A DNA stretch of 64,000 nt from Streptomyces sp. NBC_01276 (GTDB taxonomy: Bacteria > Actinomycetota > Actinomycetes > Streptomycetales > Streptomycetaceae): positions 5,392,501 to 5,456,500 of the forward strand of contig NZ_CP108442.1 of assembly GCF_041435355.1 (NCBI RefSeq). Reading direction: 5' to 3'. The stretch's first letter is position 1; each line of letters begins with the position of its first letter. Positions 16,315 through 24,718 of the stretch are shown in pieces. Below the pieces are notes generated by a model. It did no database searches. It was not told where the DNA came from and saw nothing but the letters and a program-made list of their open reading frames with translations. The position numbers and the translations under genes are program-made.

Positions 16315-17343
16315 ATGGCACAGGCGTACATGACGGAGACGGGGAACGGCGGCGCAGAGCCCGGACCCTCCGGATCCCGTCTCCGACGCCGACTGGCCGG
16401 GCTGCGCCACGACCGGGGCATCTGGCGGCGCGGGATCGTCACCGCCGCCCTGGCCGCGCTGATCTCCCTGATCATGATCTTCCACGCGGAGCTGCCCAAC
16501 GACATCGGGAACCTCGGCAGCCTCACCGAGACCTTCCTGCCCTGGCTGGGCCTGGCCGTGCCGCTGCTGCTGGTCGCCGCCGTGGTCCGCAAGTCCGCCA
16601 CCGCGCTGATCTCGATACTGCTGACCGCCGTGGTGTGGGTGAACCTCTTCGGCGGGCTGATCACCGACAAGTCGGGCGGCGGCGGCAACCTCATGGTCGC
16701 GACCCACAACGTCGACGCGGACAACCCCGACCCGCGCGGCACCGCCGCGTCCGTCGCCAAGTCCGGGGCGGACGTGCTGGCCCTGACCGAGCTCACGGGC
16801 GACGCCGTCCCCGTCTACGAGAAGGCCCTGGCGGACACGTACAAGTACCACGCGGTCGAGGGCACCGTCGGCGTGTGGAGCAAGTACCCGCTGACCTCCA
16901 GCAAGCCCGTCGACATCCGCCTCGGCTGGACCCGCGCCATGCGCACCACCGCGGCCACCCCCTTCGGCGAGGTCGGCGTCTACGTCGCCCACCTGCCGTC
17001 GGTGCGCGTCAAGCTCAACGCCGGGTTCACGGCCAACCAGCGCGACAACAGCGCCGACGCGCTGGGCGCGGCCCTCGCCTCGGAGGGGCTGAAGAAGGTC
17101 GTCCTGCTCGGCGACCTCAACGGCACCATGAACGACCGCTCCCTGTCCGAGGTCACCTCGCAGATGCGCTCCACCCAGGGCGCGGCCGGCCACGGTTTCG
17201 GCTTCAGCTGGCCCGCGCAGTTCCCGATGGCGCGGATCGACCAGATCATGGTGCGCGGCATCAAGCCGGAGGCCTCCTGGACCCTGGCCCGCACCGGCAG
17301 CGACCACCTCCCGGTGGCGGCCCGGCTGACCGTCCGGCCGTAG
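16315..17343 (+). CDS. Membrane-anchored endonuclease/exonuclease/phosphatase-family protein
   Basis: The 342-residue product has three hydrophobic segments in the first about 120 residues, followed by an extracytoplasmic EEP (DNase I-like) domain. Catalytic motifs in order are ATHNVDADN, LALTELT (metal Glu), GDLNGTMND, and SDHLPVAA with the final Asp-His pair. Relatives act on phosphodiester or phospholipid substrates; the substrate here is not evident. ATG 16315 has GAGGA six bases upstream; ATG 16330 is an alternative. A TAGGGT at about 16265 could be a -10 element. A very strong hairpin follows the gene. Confidence 0.87.
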   Translation: MAQAYMTETGNGGAEPGPSGSRLRRRLAGLRHDRGIWRRGIVTAALAALISLIMIFHAELPNDIGNLGSLTETFLPWLGLAVPLLLVAAVVRKSATALISILLTAVVWVNLFGGLITDKSGGGGNLMVATHNVDADNPDPRGTAASVAKSGADVLALTELTGDAVPVYEKALADTYKYHAVEGTVGVWSKYPLTSSKPVDIRLGWTRAMRTTAATPFGEVGVYVAHLPSVRVKLNAGFTANQRDNSADALGAALASEGLKKVVLLGDLNGTMNDRSLSEVTSQMRSTQGAAGHGFGFSWPAQFPMARIDQIMVRGIKPEASWTLARTGSDHLPVAARLTVRP

Positions 17344-17373
17344 CCCGTCGCCTGTCGCCCGTCGCCCGGTCCA

Positions 17374-17422
17374 CGCAGAGGGCCCCGGCCGCTCCTCTCG
17401 GGAGCGGCCGGGGCCCTCTGCG
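17374..17422. terminator. Perfect 22-bp bidirectional hairpin terminator
   Basis: Arms 17374-17395 and 17401-17422 are exactly complementary with a five-base loop. The hairpin fills the gap between the convergent EEP-family and nadE genes and should stop transcription from both sides. Confidence 0.85.
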
Positions 17423-17440
17423 TACGTACGGGCGCAGGAG

Positions 17441-19195
17441 CTACGCGTGCTCGCGCCAGCCGTTGGTGATGGGCAGGCGGCGGTCCTTGCCGAAGCCCTT
17501 CGCCGAGATCTTGGTGCCCGGCGGGTACTGGCGGCGCTTGTACTCCGCCGTGTCCACCATGCGCAGGGTCTTCGCGACCAGCTCGCGGTCGAAGCCGGCC
17601 GCGACGATCGCCTCCAGGCCCTGGTCGCGGTCCACGTACAGCTCCAGGATCGCGTCGAGCACCGGGTAGTCCGGCAGCGAGTCCGTGTCGACCTGCCCCG
17701 GGCGCAGCTCGGCGCTCGGCGGCTTCACGATCGAGTTCTCCGGGATCGGCGGGGTCTCGCCGCGCTCGGCGGCGGCCCGGTTGCGGTACTCGGCGAGCCG
17801 GAAGATGTCCGTCTTGTAGACGTCCTTGATGGGGCCGTAAGCGCCGACCGAGTCCCCGTAGAGGGTGGAGTAGCCGACGGCCAGCTCGGACTTGTTGCCC
17901 GGGGCCAGCACGATGTGTCCCTCCTGGTTGGAGACCGCCATCAGCATGGTGCCGCGCAGCCGGGACTGGAGGTTCTCCTCGGCGAGGCCGGTGAGGCCCA
18001 GCGAGCCCATGTACGCGTCGAACATCGGCTCGATCGGGACGGTCCGGAAGTTCAGGCCGGTCCGCTCGGCCAGGTCGGCCGCGTCGCCCTTGGAGTGGTC
18101 CGAGGAGTACTTCGAGGGCATCGAGATGCCGTACACGTTCTGCGCGCCGATCGCGTCGCAGGCGATGGCCGCGACGAGGGCGGAGTCGATGCCGCCGGAG
18201 AGGCCGATCAGGACGGAGCGGAAACCGTTCTTCTTGACGTAGGCGCGCAGGCCCACGACGAGCGCGTCGTAGATCTCCTCGTCGTCGTCCAGGCGGTCGG
18301 CGTAACCGCCGGCCACCACCGCCTCGGACGGGGCCGGCGGCTCCTCGGAGAGGATCACGCGGTCGATGCGCAGGCCGTCGTCGACGACGCCCTCCGGGGC
18401 GTCGGACCGCGCGGCCGGCAGGTCGAGGTCGACGAGGACGCAGCCCTCGGAGAACTGCGGGGCGCGGGCGATGACCTCGCCGGCGGCGTCCACGACGATC
18501 GAGTCGCCGTCGAAGACCAGCTCGTCCTGGCCGCCGATCATCGCCAGGTACGCCAGGGTGCAGCCGGCCTCCTGGGCGCGCTTGCGCACCAGTTCGAGGC
18601 GCAGGTCGTCCTTGTTCCGCTCGTACGGGGAGGCGTTGATCGAGACCAGCAGCCCGGCCCCGGCGGAGCGGGTGGCGGGCACCCGGCCGCCCTCCTGCCA
18701 GAGGTCCTCGCAGATGGCCAGCGCCACGTCGACGCCGTGCACCCGGATGACCGGCTGCGTGTCGCCCGGAACGAAGTAGCGGAACTCGTCGAAGACGCCG
18801 TAGTTGGGGAGGTGGTGCTTGGCGAAGCGCAGGACGACCTCGCCCCGGTGCAGTACGGCGGCCGCGTTCTCCGGGGAGCCGGCGGGCCGGCCCAGGCGGG
18901 GCGCGGCCTTCTCGGTGCGGTCGAGGTAACCGACGACGACCGGCAGCTCGCCGAGACCCTCCTCGGCGAGCCGCCGCGCGAGGTCGCGCAGCGCGGCGCG
19001 GGAGGCCTCGACGAAGGAACCGCGCAGGGCGAGGTCCTCGACGGGGTACCCGGTCAGCACCATCTCCGGGAACGCCACCAGATGGGCGCCCTGCTCGGCG
19101 GAGTGCCGGGTCCAGTGGACGACCGAGTCGGCGTTCGCGGCGATGTTGCCGACGTGCGAGTCGATCTGATTCAGAGCGAGGCGTAGTTGAGGCAC
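17441..19195 (-). CDS. nadE: Glutamine-dependent NAD+ synthetase
   Basis: This 584-residue enzyme has two domains. Residues 1-about 270 form a nitrilase-type glutaminase with the Glu-Lys-Cys triad in FPEMVLTGYP, RFAKHHLPN and AICEDLWQEG. The rest is an ATP-pyrophosphatase-type synthetase with the P-loop LIGLSGGIDSALVAA, SMPSKYSSDHS and NKSELAVGYSTLYGD. Ammonia from glutamine amidates nicotinic acid adenine dinucleotide. The start is GTG 19195 (PQLRLALNQID), typical of the family, with no strong ribosome site. It is convergent with the EEP gene. Confidence 0.96.
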   Translation of the reverse strand: MPQLRLALNQIDSHVGNIAANADSVVHWTRHSAEQGAHLVAFPEMVLTGYPVEDLALRGSFVEASRAALRDLARRLAEEGLGELPVVVGYLDRTEKAAPRLGRPAGSPENAAAVLHRGEVVLRFAKHHLPNYGVFDEFRYFVPGDTQPVIRVHGVDVALAICEDLWQEGGRVPATRSAGAGLLVSINASPYERNKDDLRLELVRKRAQEAGCTLAYLAMIGGQDELVFDGDSIVVDAAGEVIARAPQFSEGCVLVDLDLPAARSDAPEGVVDDGLRIDRVILSEEPPAPSEAVVAGGYADRLDDDEEIYDALVVGLRAYVKKNGFRSVLIGLSGGIDSALVAAIACDAIGAQNVYGISMPSKYSSDHSKGDAADLAERTGLNFRTVPIEPMFDAYMGSLGLTGLAEENLQSRLRGTMLMAVSNQEGHIVLAPGNKSELAVGYSTLYGDSVGAYGPIKDVYKTDIFRLAEYRNRAAAERGETPPIPENSIVKPPSAELRPGQVDTDSLPDYPVLDAILELYVDRDQGLEAIVAAGFDRELVAKTLRMVDTAEYKRRQYPPGTKISAKGFGKDRRLPITNGWREHA

Positions 19196-19264
19196 GGGGC
19201 CCAGTGTAATCGTCTTTCTGACGCGATGTCCTGGGCCCCGGGTGCTTTCACAGGGTCGGATGCG

Positions 19265-20818
19265 TCACCCGACGGGTCCGGTGAACTTCGCGTCCGGCAT
19301 CAGGATGCCGGGGGAGAGCTCGGCGCTGACGCTGCGCGTGCCCTCGGGGACCTCGAAGGCGGCGGTGCCGGTGGCGGACTCGCCCGGCTGGATCGTGCCC
19401 TGGATCCGCTTGGGCAGCCGGCCGTCGAAGACGAGCCTGCCCTCGGCTCCCTTGTCGTCCGTGAGGCTGGGCATGGCGTAGATGACGTCGTGGGGCTGCT
19501 TCGAGGTGTTGGTGATGGTGAAGGACACCTCCACCGCGTTGCCGACCGGCAGGTACTTGTTCGAGCTGACGTACTGCTTCGGGACGGAGAGGCTCACCTT
19601 GATCCCGTTCGGGTACGTGAACGTCTGGCCGAACGCGATCGGCGTGCTGATGCCGGGTCCCGTGGAGGGCATGCCGGGCGGCAGGGTGAAGCCGGACGGG
19701 GAGGACCGGGGGCGCGGGGACGCGTCCGGGTCGTACTCCGGGTCGTACTGGGGGTCGTCGTACCAGTCCGTGTCCTGGTGGTGGTCGGTGCGGTCCCGCG
19801 ACGTGTCGACGATGGCCATGGTGAAGAGGAACCCGCCGACGGTGGCGGCGAGGCCCAGCAGGCCGAGGGCGATGCCGACGATGGACATCACCTTGCGCGG
19901 GGCGCCGCGGTTGGCGCGCACCAGGCCGGCGATGGAGATGCCGATGCCGGTGAGGGCGATGCCGGCGCCGGCCCAGAACACGAAGGGGACCAGGCCCACC
20001 CCGACGGCGAGGGTGGAGAGGATGAGGCCCGCCACGGCCTGGCCGTTGGAGGGCGCGGCGGGTGCGACGGGGTAGCCGGGGACGCCGTGGCCGTAGCCGG
20101 GGTGGCCGTGGGCGGGGTGGCCGGGGCCGGCGAATCCCGGCTGGCCGGGCGCTCCGTAGCCGGGGCCCCCGTAGCCGGGGTGCCCGCCGGGCGGCGGCGG
20201 GGCCCAGGCGTTGGCCGGAGCGCCGTACGCCCCCGCGTCGGGCGCGGACGGGGCGGCCGGGACGGGGGTGACCGGTGCGAACGCCGACGGGGCGGGCGCG
20301 GGCTGCGGGGCGCCGGGGCCCGGGGTCGCCCAAGGATCCGCAGGCGCGGCGGGGGGTGCGGCGGGCATCCCGGCCGGGGGTGCGGCAAAGGGCGCGGCGG
20401 GCGTCCCGGCCGGGGGTGCGGCGGGAGGCGGGGTCTGAGACGGGGCGGGCTGCGGCGACGCGGCCGGGGCCGCGGGGGCCGTCTCGGGGGCGGGCGGCGC
20501 CTTGTCCAGGGAGGGGGTGGGGGCCTCGGGGGCGGGCGGCGCCTTTTCCAGGGAGGGGGTGGGGGCCTCGGGGGCGGGCGGCGCCTTTTCCAGGGAGGGC
20601 TTGGCCGCTTCCGGGGCGGCGGGCGCCTTTTCCAGGGAGGGCTTGGGGGCCTCCGGGGTGGCCGGGGCCTTGTCCGGGCGCGGCTCGGTCGCCTCGGGTG
20701 CCGGGGTCGTCCCGGGCGTCGCCGGAGCCGGGGCCTTCGCCAGGGACGGCCCCGGCGGCGGTATCGGCGTTCCCTCGGGCTCGGTCGGGCGGTCGGGCGG
20801 GTTCGGGGGCGTGCTCAT
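19265..20818 (-). CDS. Pro/Ala-rich membrane protein with DUF4190- and DUF4352-like parts
   Basis: A 517-residue protein in three parts. Residues 1-about 250 are a Pro/Ala-rich cytoplasmic region with tandem 14-residue repeats of the form PSLEKAPPAPEAPT, then Gly/Pro/Tyr-rich sequence. Next comes a DUF4190-like pair of hydrophobic helices (AVAGLILSTLAVGVGLVPF and VMSIVGIALGLLGLAA). A DUF4352-like extracytoplasmic beta domain ends the protein, with YPNGIKVSLSVPKQYV and PGESATGTAAFEVPEG. ATG 20818 was chosen; the frame is open a further 27 codons. The function is unknown; a cell-surface role is plausible. Confidence 0.82.
   Translation of the reverse strand: MSTPPNPPDRPTEPEGTPIPPPGPSLAKAPAPATPGTTPAPEATEPRPDKAPATPEAPKPSLEKAPAAPEAAKPSLEKAPPAPEAPTPSLEKAPPAPEAPTPSLDKAPPAPETAPAAPAASPQPAPSQTPPPAAPPAGTPAAPFAAPPAGMPAAPPAAPADPWATPGPGAPQPAPAPSAFAPVTPVPAAPSAPDAGAYGAPANAWAPPPPGGHPGYGGPGYGAPGQPGFAGPGHPAHGHPGYGHGVPGYPVAPAAPSNGQAVAGLILSTLAVGVGLVPFVFWAGAGIALTGIGISIAGLVRANRGAPRKVMSIVGIALGLLGLAATVGGFLFTMAIVDTSRDRTDHHQDTDWYDDPQYDPEYDPDASPRPRSSPSGFTLPPGMPSTGPGISTPIAFGQTFTYPNGIKVSLSVPKQYVSSNKYLPVGNAVEVSFTITNTSKQPHDVIYAMPSLTDDKGAEGRLVFDGRLPKRIQGTIQPGESATGTAAFEVPEGTRSVSAELSPGILMPDAKFTGPVG
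20506..20673. repeat. Four tandem 42-bp coding repeats
   Basis: The motif ccagggaggg recurs at 20506, 20548, 20590 and 20632, exactly 42 bp apart. Each unit encodes 14 residues of the Pro-rich region of the overlying gene. The first two units are almost identical, which points to recent slippage or unequal crossing-over. Confidence 0.8.
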
Positions 20819-21072
20819 GCCTTGCGGAGTCCCTCGGAAGTGCGGTGTACGGCGTACAGGGGCCTGCGCCAGCCTGCCACGCGCTCCGCCCGCCTCCAAC
20901 CGGATACCCCGTCCGGCCCCGGCCCCCGGGGGAAATCGACCGAACTGCCGCCGATCGGGCCCGGCGCCCCGGGAACGCTCCCGTACCCTGGCACGTTTCC
21001 CGGTCGGGGAGGCCGGCGGTCCCGCGAGGAGTCCCCGCGTCCACCCCGGATCTGCTGAGGATCACTCACACT

Positions 21073-21810
21073 ATGCGCATGAATGCCCCCACAGGTGCCG
21101 GAAGCGCCGGCCGAGGCAAGGGCGCCGGCGGAGGGGGCGTGCAGGCCGTCGCCGTCCTCATCGGACTCGGCGCCGCCGCCTACACCGCCTGGGTGCTCGA
21201 AGTCGTGTTCTCCACCGGCGTCAATCCCATCGAGACGTACGTCAGCGAGCTCGCCGCCCAGGACCAGCCGCTCGGCGGCCTCTTCCGGGCCACCGACTTC
21301 ACCGCCGGCCTCCTCGCCTTCCTCGGCGGCCTCCTCGCCCTGGCGCGCCTGCCGCGACACCCCGAGTCCCGCGGTCCCTGGGCCGTCGCCGGCTGGGCGG
21401 GCATCACCCTCTTCGGCGCCGCCACCGCCGCCGACGCCTGGCTGCCGCTGAGCTGCCAGCCGACCGTCGATCCCGTGTGCGCCGCCCGTGAGACCGCCGG
21501 TCTCGTCCCGGCCACCCACCAGGCGCACGCCGTCAGCAGCAGCCTCGCCATGACCGGCGCCCTCCTCGGGATAGTGGCCCTCACCGTCGCCGCCCGCCGC
21601 TACGGCCGCCTCGCGCCGCTCGCCCGGTTCGGCCCCGCCCTCGTCGCCCTGGAACTCCTCGCCACCGTCTGGACCCTGACCGCCATCGCCCTGTTCACCG
21701 CGGGGCACGGCACGTGGGCGCTCGGCGCGGGCCAGCGGCTGCAGGTGCTGCTGGTGGCGATCTGGCTCGGCGTGCTGGCCCACTCCGTGCACCGCGAGGG
21801 CCGCACATGA
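21073..21810 (+). CDS. DUF998-family membrane protein
   Basis: A predicted integral membrane protein of 245 residues with about six hydrophobic helices. The motif TYVSELAAQDQPLG after the first helix is characteristic of DUF998 proteins. Two Cys (LSCQPTVDPVCA) lie in an extracytoplasmic loop and could form a disulfide. The start ATG 21073 has GAGG about 13 bases upstream; ATG 21079 is an equally good choice. Its stop overlaps the next gene's ATG by four bases, so the two are coupled. The biochemical role is unknown. Confidence 0.83.
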   Translation: MRMNAPTGAGSAGRGKGAGGGGVQAVAVLIGLGAAAYTAWVLEVVFSTGVNPIETYVSELAAQDQPLGGLFRATDFTAGLLAFLGGLLALARLPRHPESRGPWAVAGWAGITLFGAATAADAWLPLSCQPTVDPVCAARETAGLVPATHQAHAVSSSLAMTGALLGIVALTVAARRYGRLAPLARFGPALVALELLATVWTLTAIALFTAGHGTWALGAGQRLQVLLVAIWLGVLAHSVHREGRT

Positions 21811-22754
21811 CGCGAGGACCCCACGCGACGCGAGGACCGCACACCGGGACGGCCCCCGGCACCTTCGTCCGGGTCGACGGGATCCCCCTGCACGTGGTCG
21901 TCGAGGGCCGCGGCCCCGTCGTGGTGCTGAGCGCCGGGCTCGCCCTGGCCTGGTTCGACTGGGACCCCGTCGCCGCGCTGCTCGCCGCCCGGGGCCGCAC
22001 CGTGGTCCGCTTCGACCGCCCCGGCCACGGGCTCAGCGCCCCCGCGCCCGGTCCCACGGGCGCCGCCGACGAGGCCCACCGGATGGCCGCCCTGCTGGAC
22101 GCGCTCGGTCTGACCGGCCCCGTCACCGTCGCCGGGCACTCCCTCGCCGGGTTCCACGCCGAGGCCTTCGCCCGTCTGCACCCCGGCCGTACCGCCGCGC
22201 TGGTCCTCGTCGACTCCAGCGTCGAGGAGAGCCCCCGTACGAGGCTGCCCGCCGCCTGGCGCACCGGCGCCGCCCGTGCCCTCGGCCGGGCCGTGACCGC
22301 CGCCGGGATCCCGGCCGCGCTGGGACCCGCGGTCCGGCGCGGCGTCGTACGGGCCGGCCGGACGGGCGGGGCCGCGGACCCGGCCGCGCGGGACCTCGTG
22401 CGCCGCTGCTACCGCTCCGGCCGCGTCTGGCAGGGCGCGCTGCTGGAGAACGCCCGCTACCCCGACACCGCCGCCGAGCTGCTCGCCCTGCGCGCGGACC
22501 ACCCGCTGGCCGCGCCCGCCACCGTCCTCGCCGGCCACGACGGCACCGCCGGCCGCGCGGCCCTGCGCTGGCTCGCCCGCCAGGCGGACCTCGCCGACCG
22601 GATCGGCGCCCGCTTCGAGGTGGCCGAGCCCTCGGGCCACCTCGTCATGCTGGACCGCCCGGACCACGTGGCCCGGGCGCTCCAGCACGCGGCGGCCCCG
22701 CCGGAGGCCCCGGACCCGCCGGACGCGACGACCCCGACGGACCCCGCGGACTGA
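21807..22754 (+). CDS. Alpha/beta-fold hydrolase
   Basis: A 315-residue protein of the alpha/beta-hydrolase superfamily. It shows VVVLSAGLALAWFDW (oxyanion-hole region), the DRPGHGLS turn, the nucleophile elbow AGHSLAGFH (Ser) and a C-terminal GHLVML with the catalytic His; a probable acid lies in GHDGTAG. No signal peptide is visible, so it should be cytosolic or associated with its coupled DUF998 membrane partner. The start ATG 21807 lies within the stop of that gene (ATGA). The final about 25 residues are Pro/Asp-rich. The substrate is unknown. Confidence 0.87.
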   Translation: MTRGPHATRGPHTGTAPGTFVRVDGIPLHVVVEGRGPVVVLSAGLALAWFDWDPVAALLAARGRTVVRFDRPGHGLSAPAPGPTGAADEAHRMAALLDALGLTGPVTVAGHSLAGFHAEAFARLHPGRTAALVLVDSSVEESPRTRLPAAWRTGAARALGRAVTAAGIPAALGPAVRRGVVRAGRTGGAADPAARDLVRRCYRSGRVWQGALLENARYPDTAAELLALRADHPLAAPATVLAGHDGTAGRAALRWLARQADLADRIGARFEVAEPSGHLVMLDRPDHVARALQHAAAPPEAPDPPDATTPTDPAD

Positions 22755-22770
22755 CCCGCGGGTACGCCGT

Positions 22771-23439
22771 TCACCCGCGCGGGGCCGCCCCGCGCTGCTT
22801 GAGCATGTCCGCCATCAGGGTGAGCTCCGACTGCTGCGCCGCGACCATGCCCTGGGCCAGCGCCCGCTCCGCCGGCGTCCGGCACTGCGCCGCGCAGCCC
22901 TGGGCCATCGCGACGCCTCCCTTGTGGTGGTCGGTCATCAGCTGGAGGTAGAGCACCTCTGCGTCCCGGCCGTTCGCCGCGCCGAGCCGGTCCAGCTCCT
23001 CCTTGGTCGCCATGCCGGGCATCAGCGCCCCGGGCTTGGTCGCGTGCTCCATGTGCCCCGCGTGCTCGCCGCCCCCTTCGGAGGCGGACATCCAGGACAT
23101 CGGCGGCTCGTCGGCCAGCACCTTCGGCAGCCCCCACAGGTCCAGCCAGCCCAGCAGCATGCCGCGCTGGTTGGCCTGGGTGTTGGCGATGTCGTAGGCG
23201 AGGCCGCGCACCGGCTCGTCCTGGGTGCGGTCGCGGACGATGAAGGACATCTCCACCGCCTGCTGGTGGTGCACCGCCATGTCCCGGGCGAAACCGGCGT
23301 CCGGGGAGTAGAGCGCCGGAGTGGAGGAGGGGGCGGAGGAACCGCCCGAGCCGCCGTTCGCGGTGGCGACCGTGGCCCCCACCGCGAACAGCACCGCGAG
23401 GACGACGGCCGCGCCCGCGGCCCAGTACGTACGGGTCAC
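22771..23439 (-). CDS. Secreted DUF305 protein, His/Met-rich
   Basis: A 222-residue protein with an N-terminal hydrophobic segment (YWAAGAAVVLAVLFAVGAT), a Ser/Gly linker and a DUF305 domain. DUF305 hallmarks are two helical hairpins bearing DMAVHHQQAVEMS and LMTDHHKGGVAMAQG. Between them is an insert rich in His and Met (HAGHMEHATKPGALMPGM), which suggests metal binding. It starts at GTG 23439, overlapping the stop of the DUF3105 gene by four bases. The pair is often found together in actinobacteria, and links to copper have been proposed for DUF305. The role here is inferred. Confidence 0.88.
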   Translation of the reverse strand: MTRTYWAAGAAVVLAVLFAVGATVATANGGSGGSSAPSSTPALYSPDAGFARDMAVHHQQAVEMSFIVRDRTQDEPVRGLAYDIANTQANQRGMLLGWLDLWGLPKVLADEPPMSWMSASEGGGEHAGHMEHATKPGALMPGMATKEELDRLGAANGRDAEVLYLQLMTDHHKGGVAMAQGCAAQCRTPAERALAQGMVAAQQSELTLMADMLKQRGAAPRG

Positions 23440-24086
23440 TTGTCGGCCAGCCCGTTGGTGCAGGCGGCGCCCGGTTCGGGCGTCTGCGGGCCCTGCACGT
23501 ACTTGGTGAAGAACTGCGCCACACGGGGGTCGTCGGCCTTGTCCACCGTCAGCTGCTTGCCCCACGCGCTCAGCATGATCGTCCCGGCCTGCTCCTTGTC
23601 CGGGCTCATCAGCGTGTACGGGGTCTTGCCCACCTTCCCGGCGAGCGCCTCGACGTCGCCCGGGGCGGCCTTCTCGTTGTACGTCACCCACACCGCGCCG
23701 TGCTCCAGCGAGTGCACGGCGTTGACCTCGGGGATCGGGTTCTTGTAGACGTCGCCGTTGCAGTTCATCCAGCGGGGGTTGTGGTCGCCGCCGACCGGCG
23801 GGTTCATCTCGTACTTGACCGGGGTCTCGACGTGGTTGCGGCCGAGCTTCTTGACGTCCCACTCGCGCTCGCCGCTCACGGGCGCCTTGCGCGCGGCGAC
23901 CGCGTCCTTGTCCTTCTGCTTCTGCTCGATCAGCAGCCACGACCCGAAGCCGACGAGTCCGGCGACGATCACCGTGGAGATGCCGATGGCGAGGAACTTG
24001 TTGCGCCGGTCGCGTGCTTTCTCGGCGCGCCGCATCTCGGCTATGCGGTTCTGGCGGGAGGTGTTGTCCGACGTCCTGCTGGCCAT
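23436..24086 (-). CDS. DUF3105 membrane-anchored protein
   Basis: A 216-residue protein with a charged N-terminus (RIAEMRRAEKARDRRNK), one transmembrane helix (FLAIGISTVIVAGLVGFGSW) and an external DUF3105 domain. The domain shows YEMNPPVGGDHNP, WMNCNGDVY and AVHSLEHGAVWVTY, whose His, Met and Cys residues could bind a metal. Its start ATG 24086 has an AAGGA site nine bases upstream. It is translationally coupled to the DUF305 gene downstream and follows a small His-rich secreted protein on the same strand, forming a likely three-gene operon. Confidence 0.88.
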   Translation of the reverse strand: MASRTSDNTSRQNRIAEMRRAEKARDRRNKFLAIGISTVIVAGLVGFGSWLLIEQKQKDKDAVAARKAPVSGEREWDVKKLGRNHVETPVKYEMNPPVGGDHNPRWMNCNGDVYKNPIPEVNAVHSLEHGAVWVTYNEKAAPGDVEALAGKVGKTPYTLMSPDKEQAGTIMLSAWGKQLTVDKADDPRVAQFFTKYVQGPQTPEPGAACTNGLADK

Positions 24087-24156
24087 GTGCCCTGGTTCCT
24101 TCTGCTGAGGGGGGTGTCGTGGTGGAGCCGTGGATGCGCCCGGGGCGCCGCGGCGC

Positions 24157-24540
24157 TCACGTCCGCAGTACTTGCAGGGAGTACAGGCCGGGCGCGCGCG
24201 CCAGGGTGCCGTCCGGCCGTACCGGCCCGGCCGCGGCGGCCGGGCGGACGGCGGGTGCCACCCGGTCCTGCGGCAGCGCCACGGCGGGCGGCGGGGCGGG
24301 CAGCACGGCCGGGGTCACGTGGGCCAGCGGGGAGCAGCCCGGCAGGTCGTACGGGGACACGCAGGCGGCGTGCGCGGAATGCGCTCCGGAACCGCCCGGG
24401 TGCGGTGGGTGCGCGGCGGCGGGCCGCGCGCACAGGAAGGCCACGCAGGCGGCCACGCCGAAGGAGATCAGCAGCAGGAGGGCAGCGCGGCGCACGGGCC
24501 GCCCGTGGCTCCCGCTCCGCGTGTGCTCCCAGCCCCCCAT
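24157..24540 (-). CDS. Small secreted or membrane protein, His/Pro-rich
   Basis: A 127-residue product with a basic N-terminus (GRPVRRAALL) and one hydrophobic segment (LLLISFGVAACVAFLCA), then a His-rich stretch (HPPHPGGSGAHSAHAAC) and a Pro/Ala-rich tail. Four Cys follow from the end of the helix. It lies 70 bp upstream of the DUF3105 gene on the same strand. The start ATG 24540 has no clear ribosome site, so the N-terminus is uncertain. No family was recognised. The His cluster and operon partners suggest metal handling at the cell surface. Confidence 0.6.
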   Translation of the reverse strand: MGGWEHTRSGSHGRPVRRAALLLLISFGVAACVAFLCARPAAAHPPHPGGSGAHSAHAACVSPYDLPGCSPLAHVTPAVLPAPPPAVALPQDRVAPAVRPAAAAGPVRPDGTLARAPGLYSLQVLRT

Positions 24541-24609
24541 GGGCGCAGATGGTAATGCTCATGACGGCTCGGTGGTCAGTGCGGGGGTGTCATCGGCTTT
24601 CGGGGGTGC

Positions 24610-24625
24610 GTAATGTGGCGGAAAC
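24610..24625 (+). promoter_or_regulatory. GlnR-like box upstream of glnA2
   Basis: The sequence GTAAT-gtggcg-GAAAC matches the actinobacterial GlnR half-box gTnAC-n6-GaAAC with one mismatch and exact spacing. A GATACT that could act as a -10 element follows within about ten bases. Nitrogen control of glnA2 by GlnR is inferred. Confidence 0.5.
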
Positions 24626-24718
24626 CACCAATGGCGATACTGGGCGGGCCCGACTGTGCGCCCCCCCGGTCCTTCGGGGCGGTGGTGCACGGATCGTCTG
24701 AACTGCGAGGATGAAGGC

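Noticed and set aside
20490..20750. Regularly spaced repeats, considered as a CRISPR array
   Set aside because: The 42-bp period is in frame, spacer-like parts are not unique, and no cas genes are present. It is a coding repeat.
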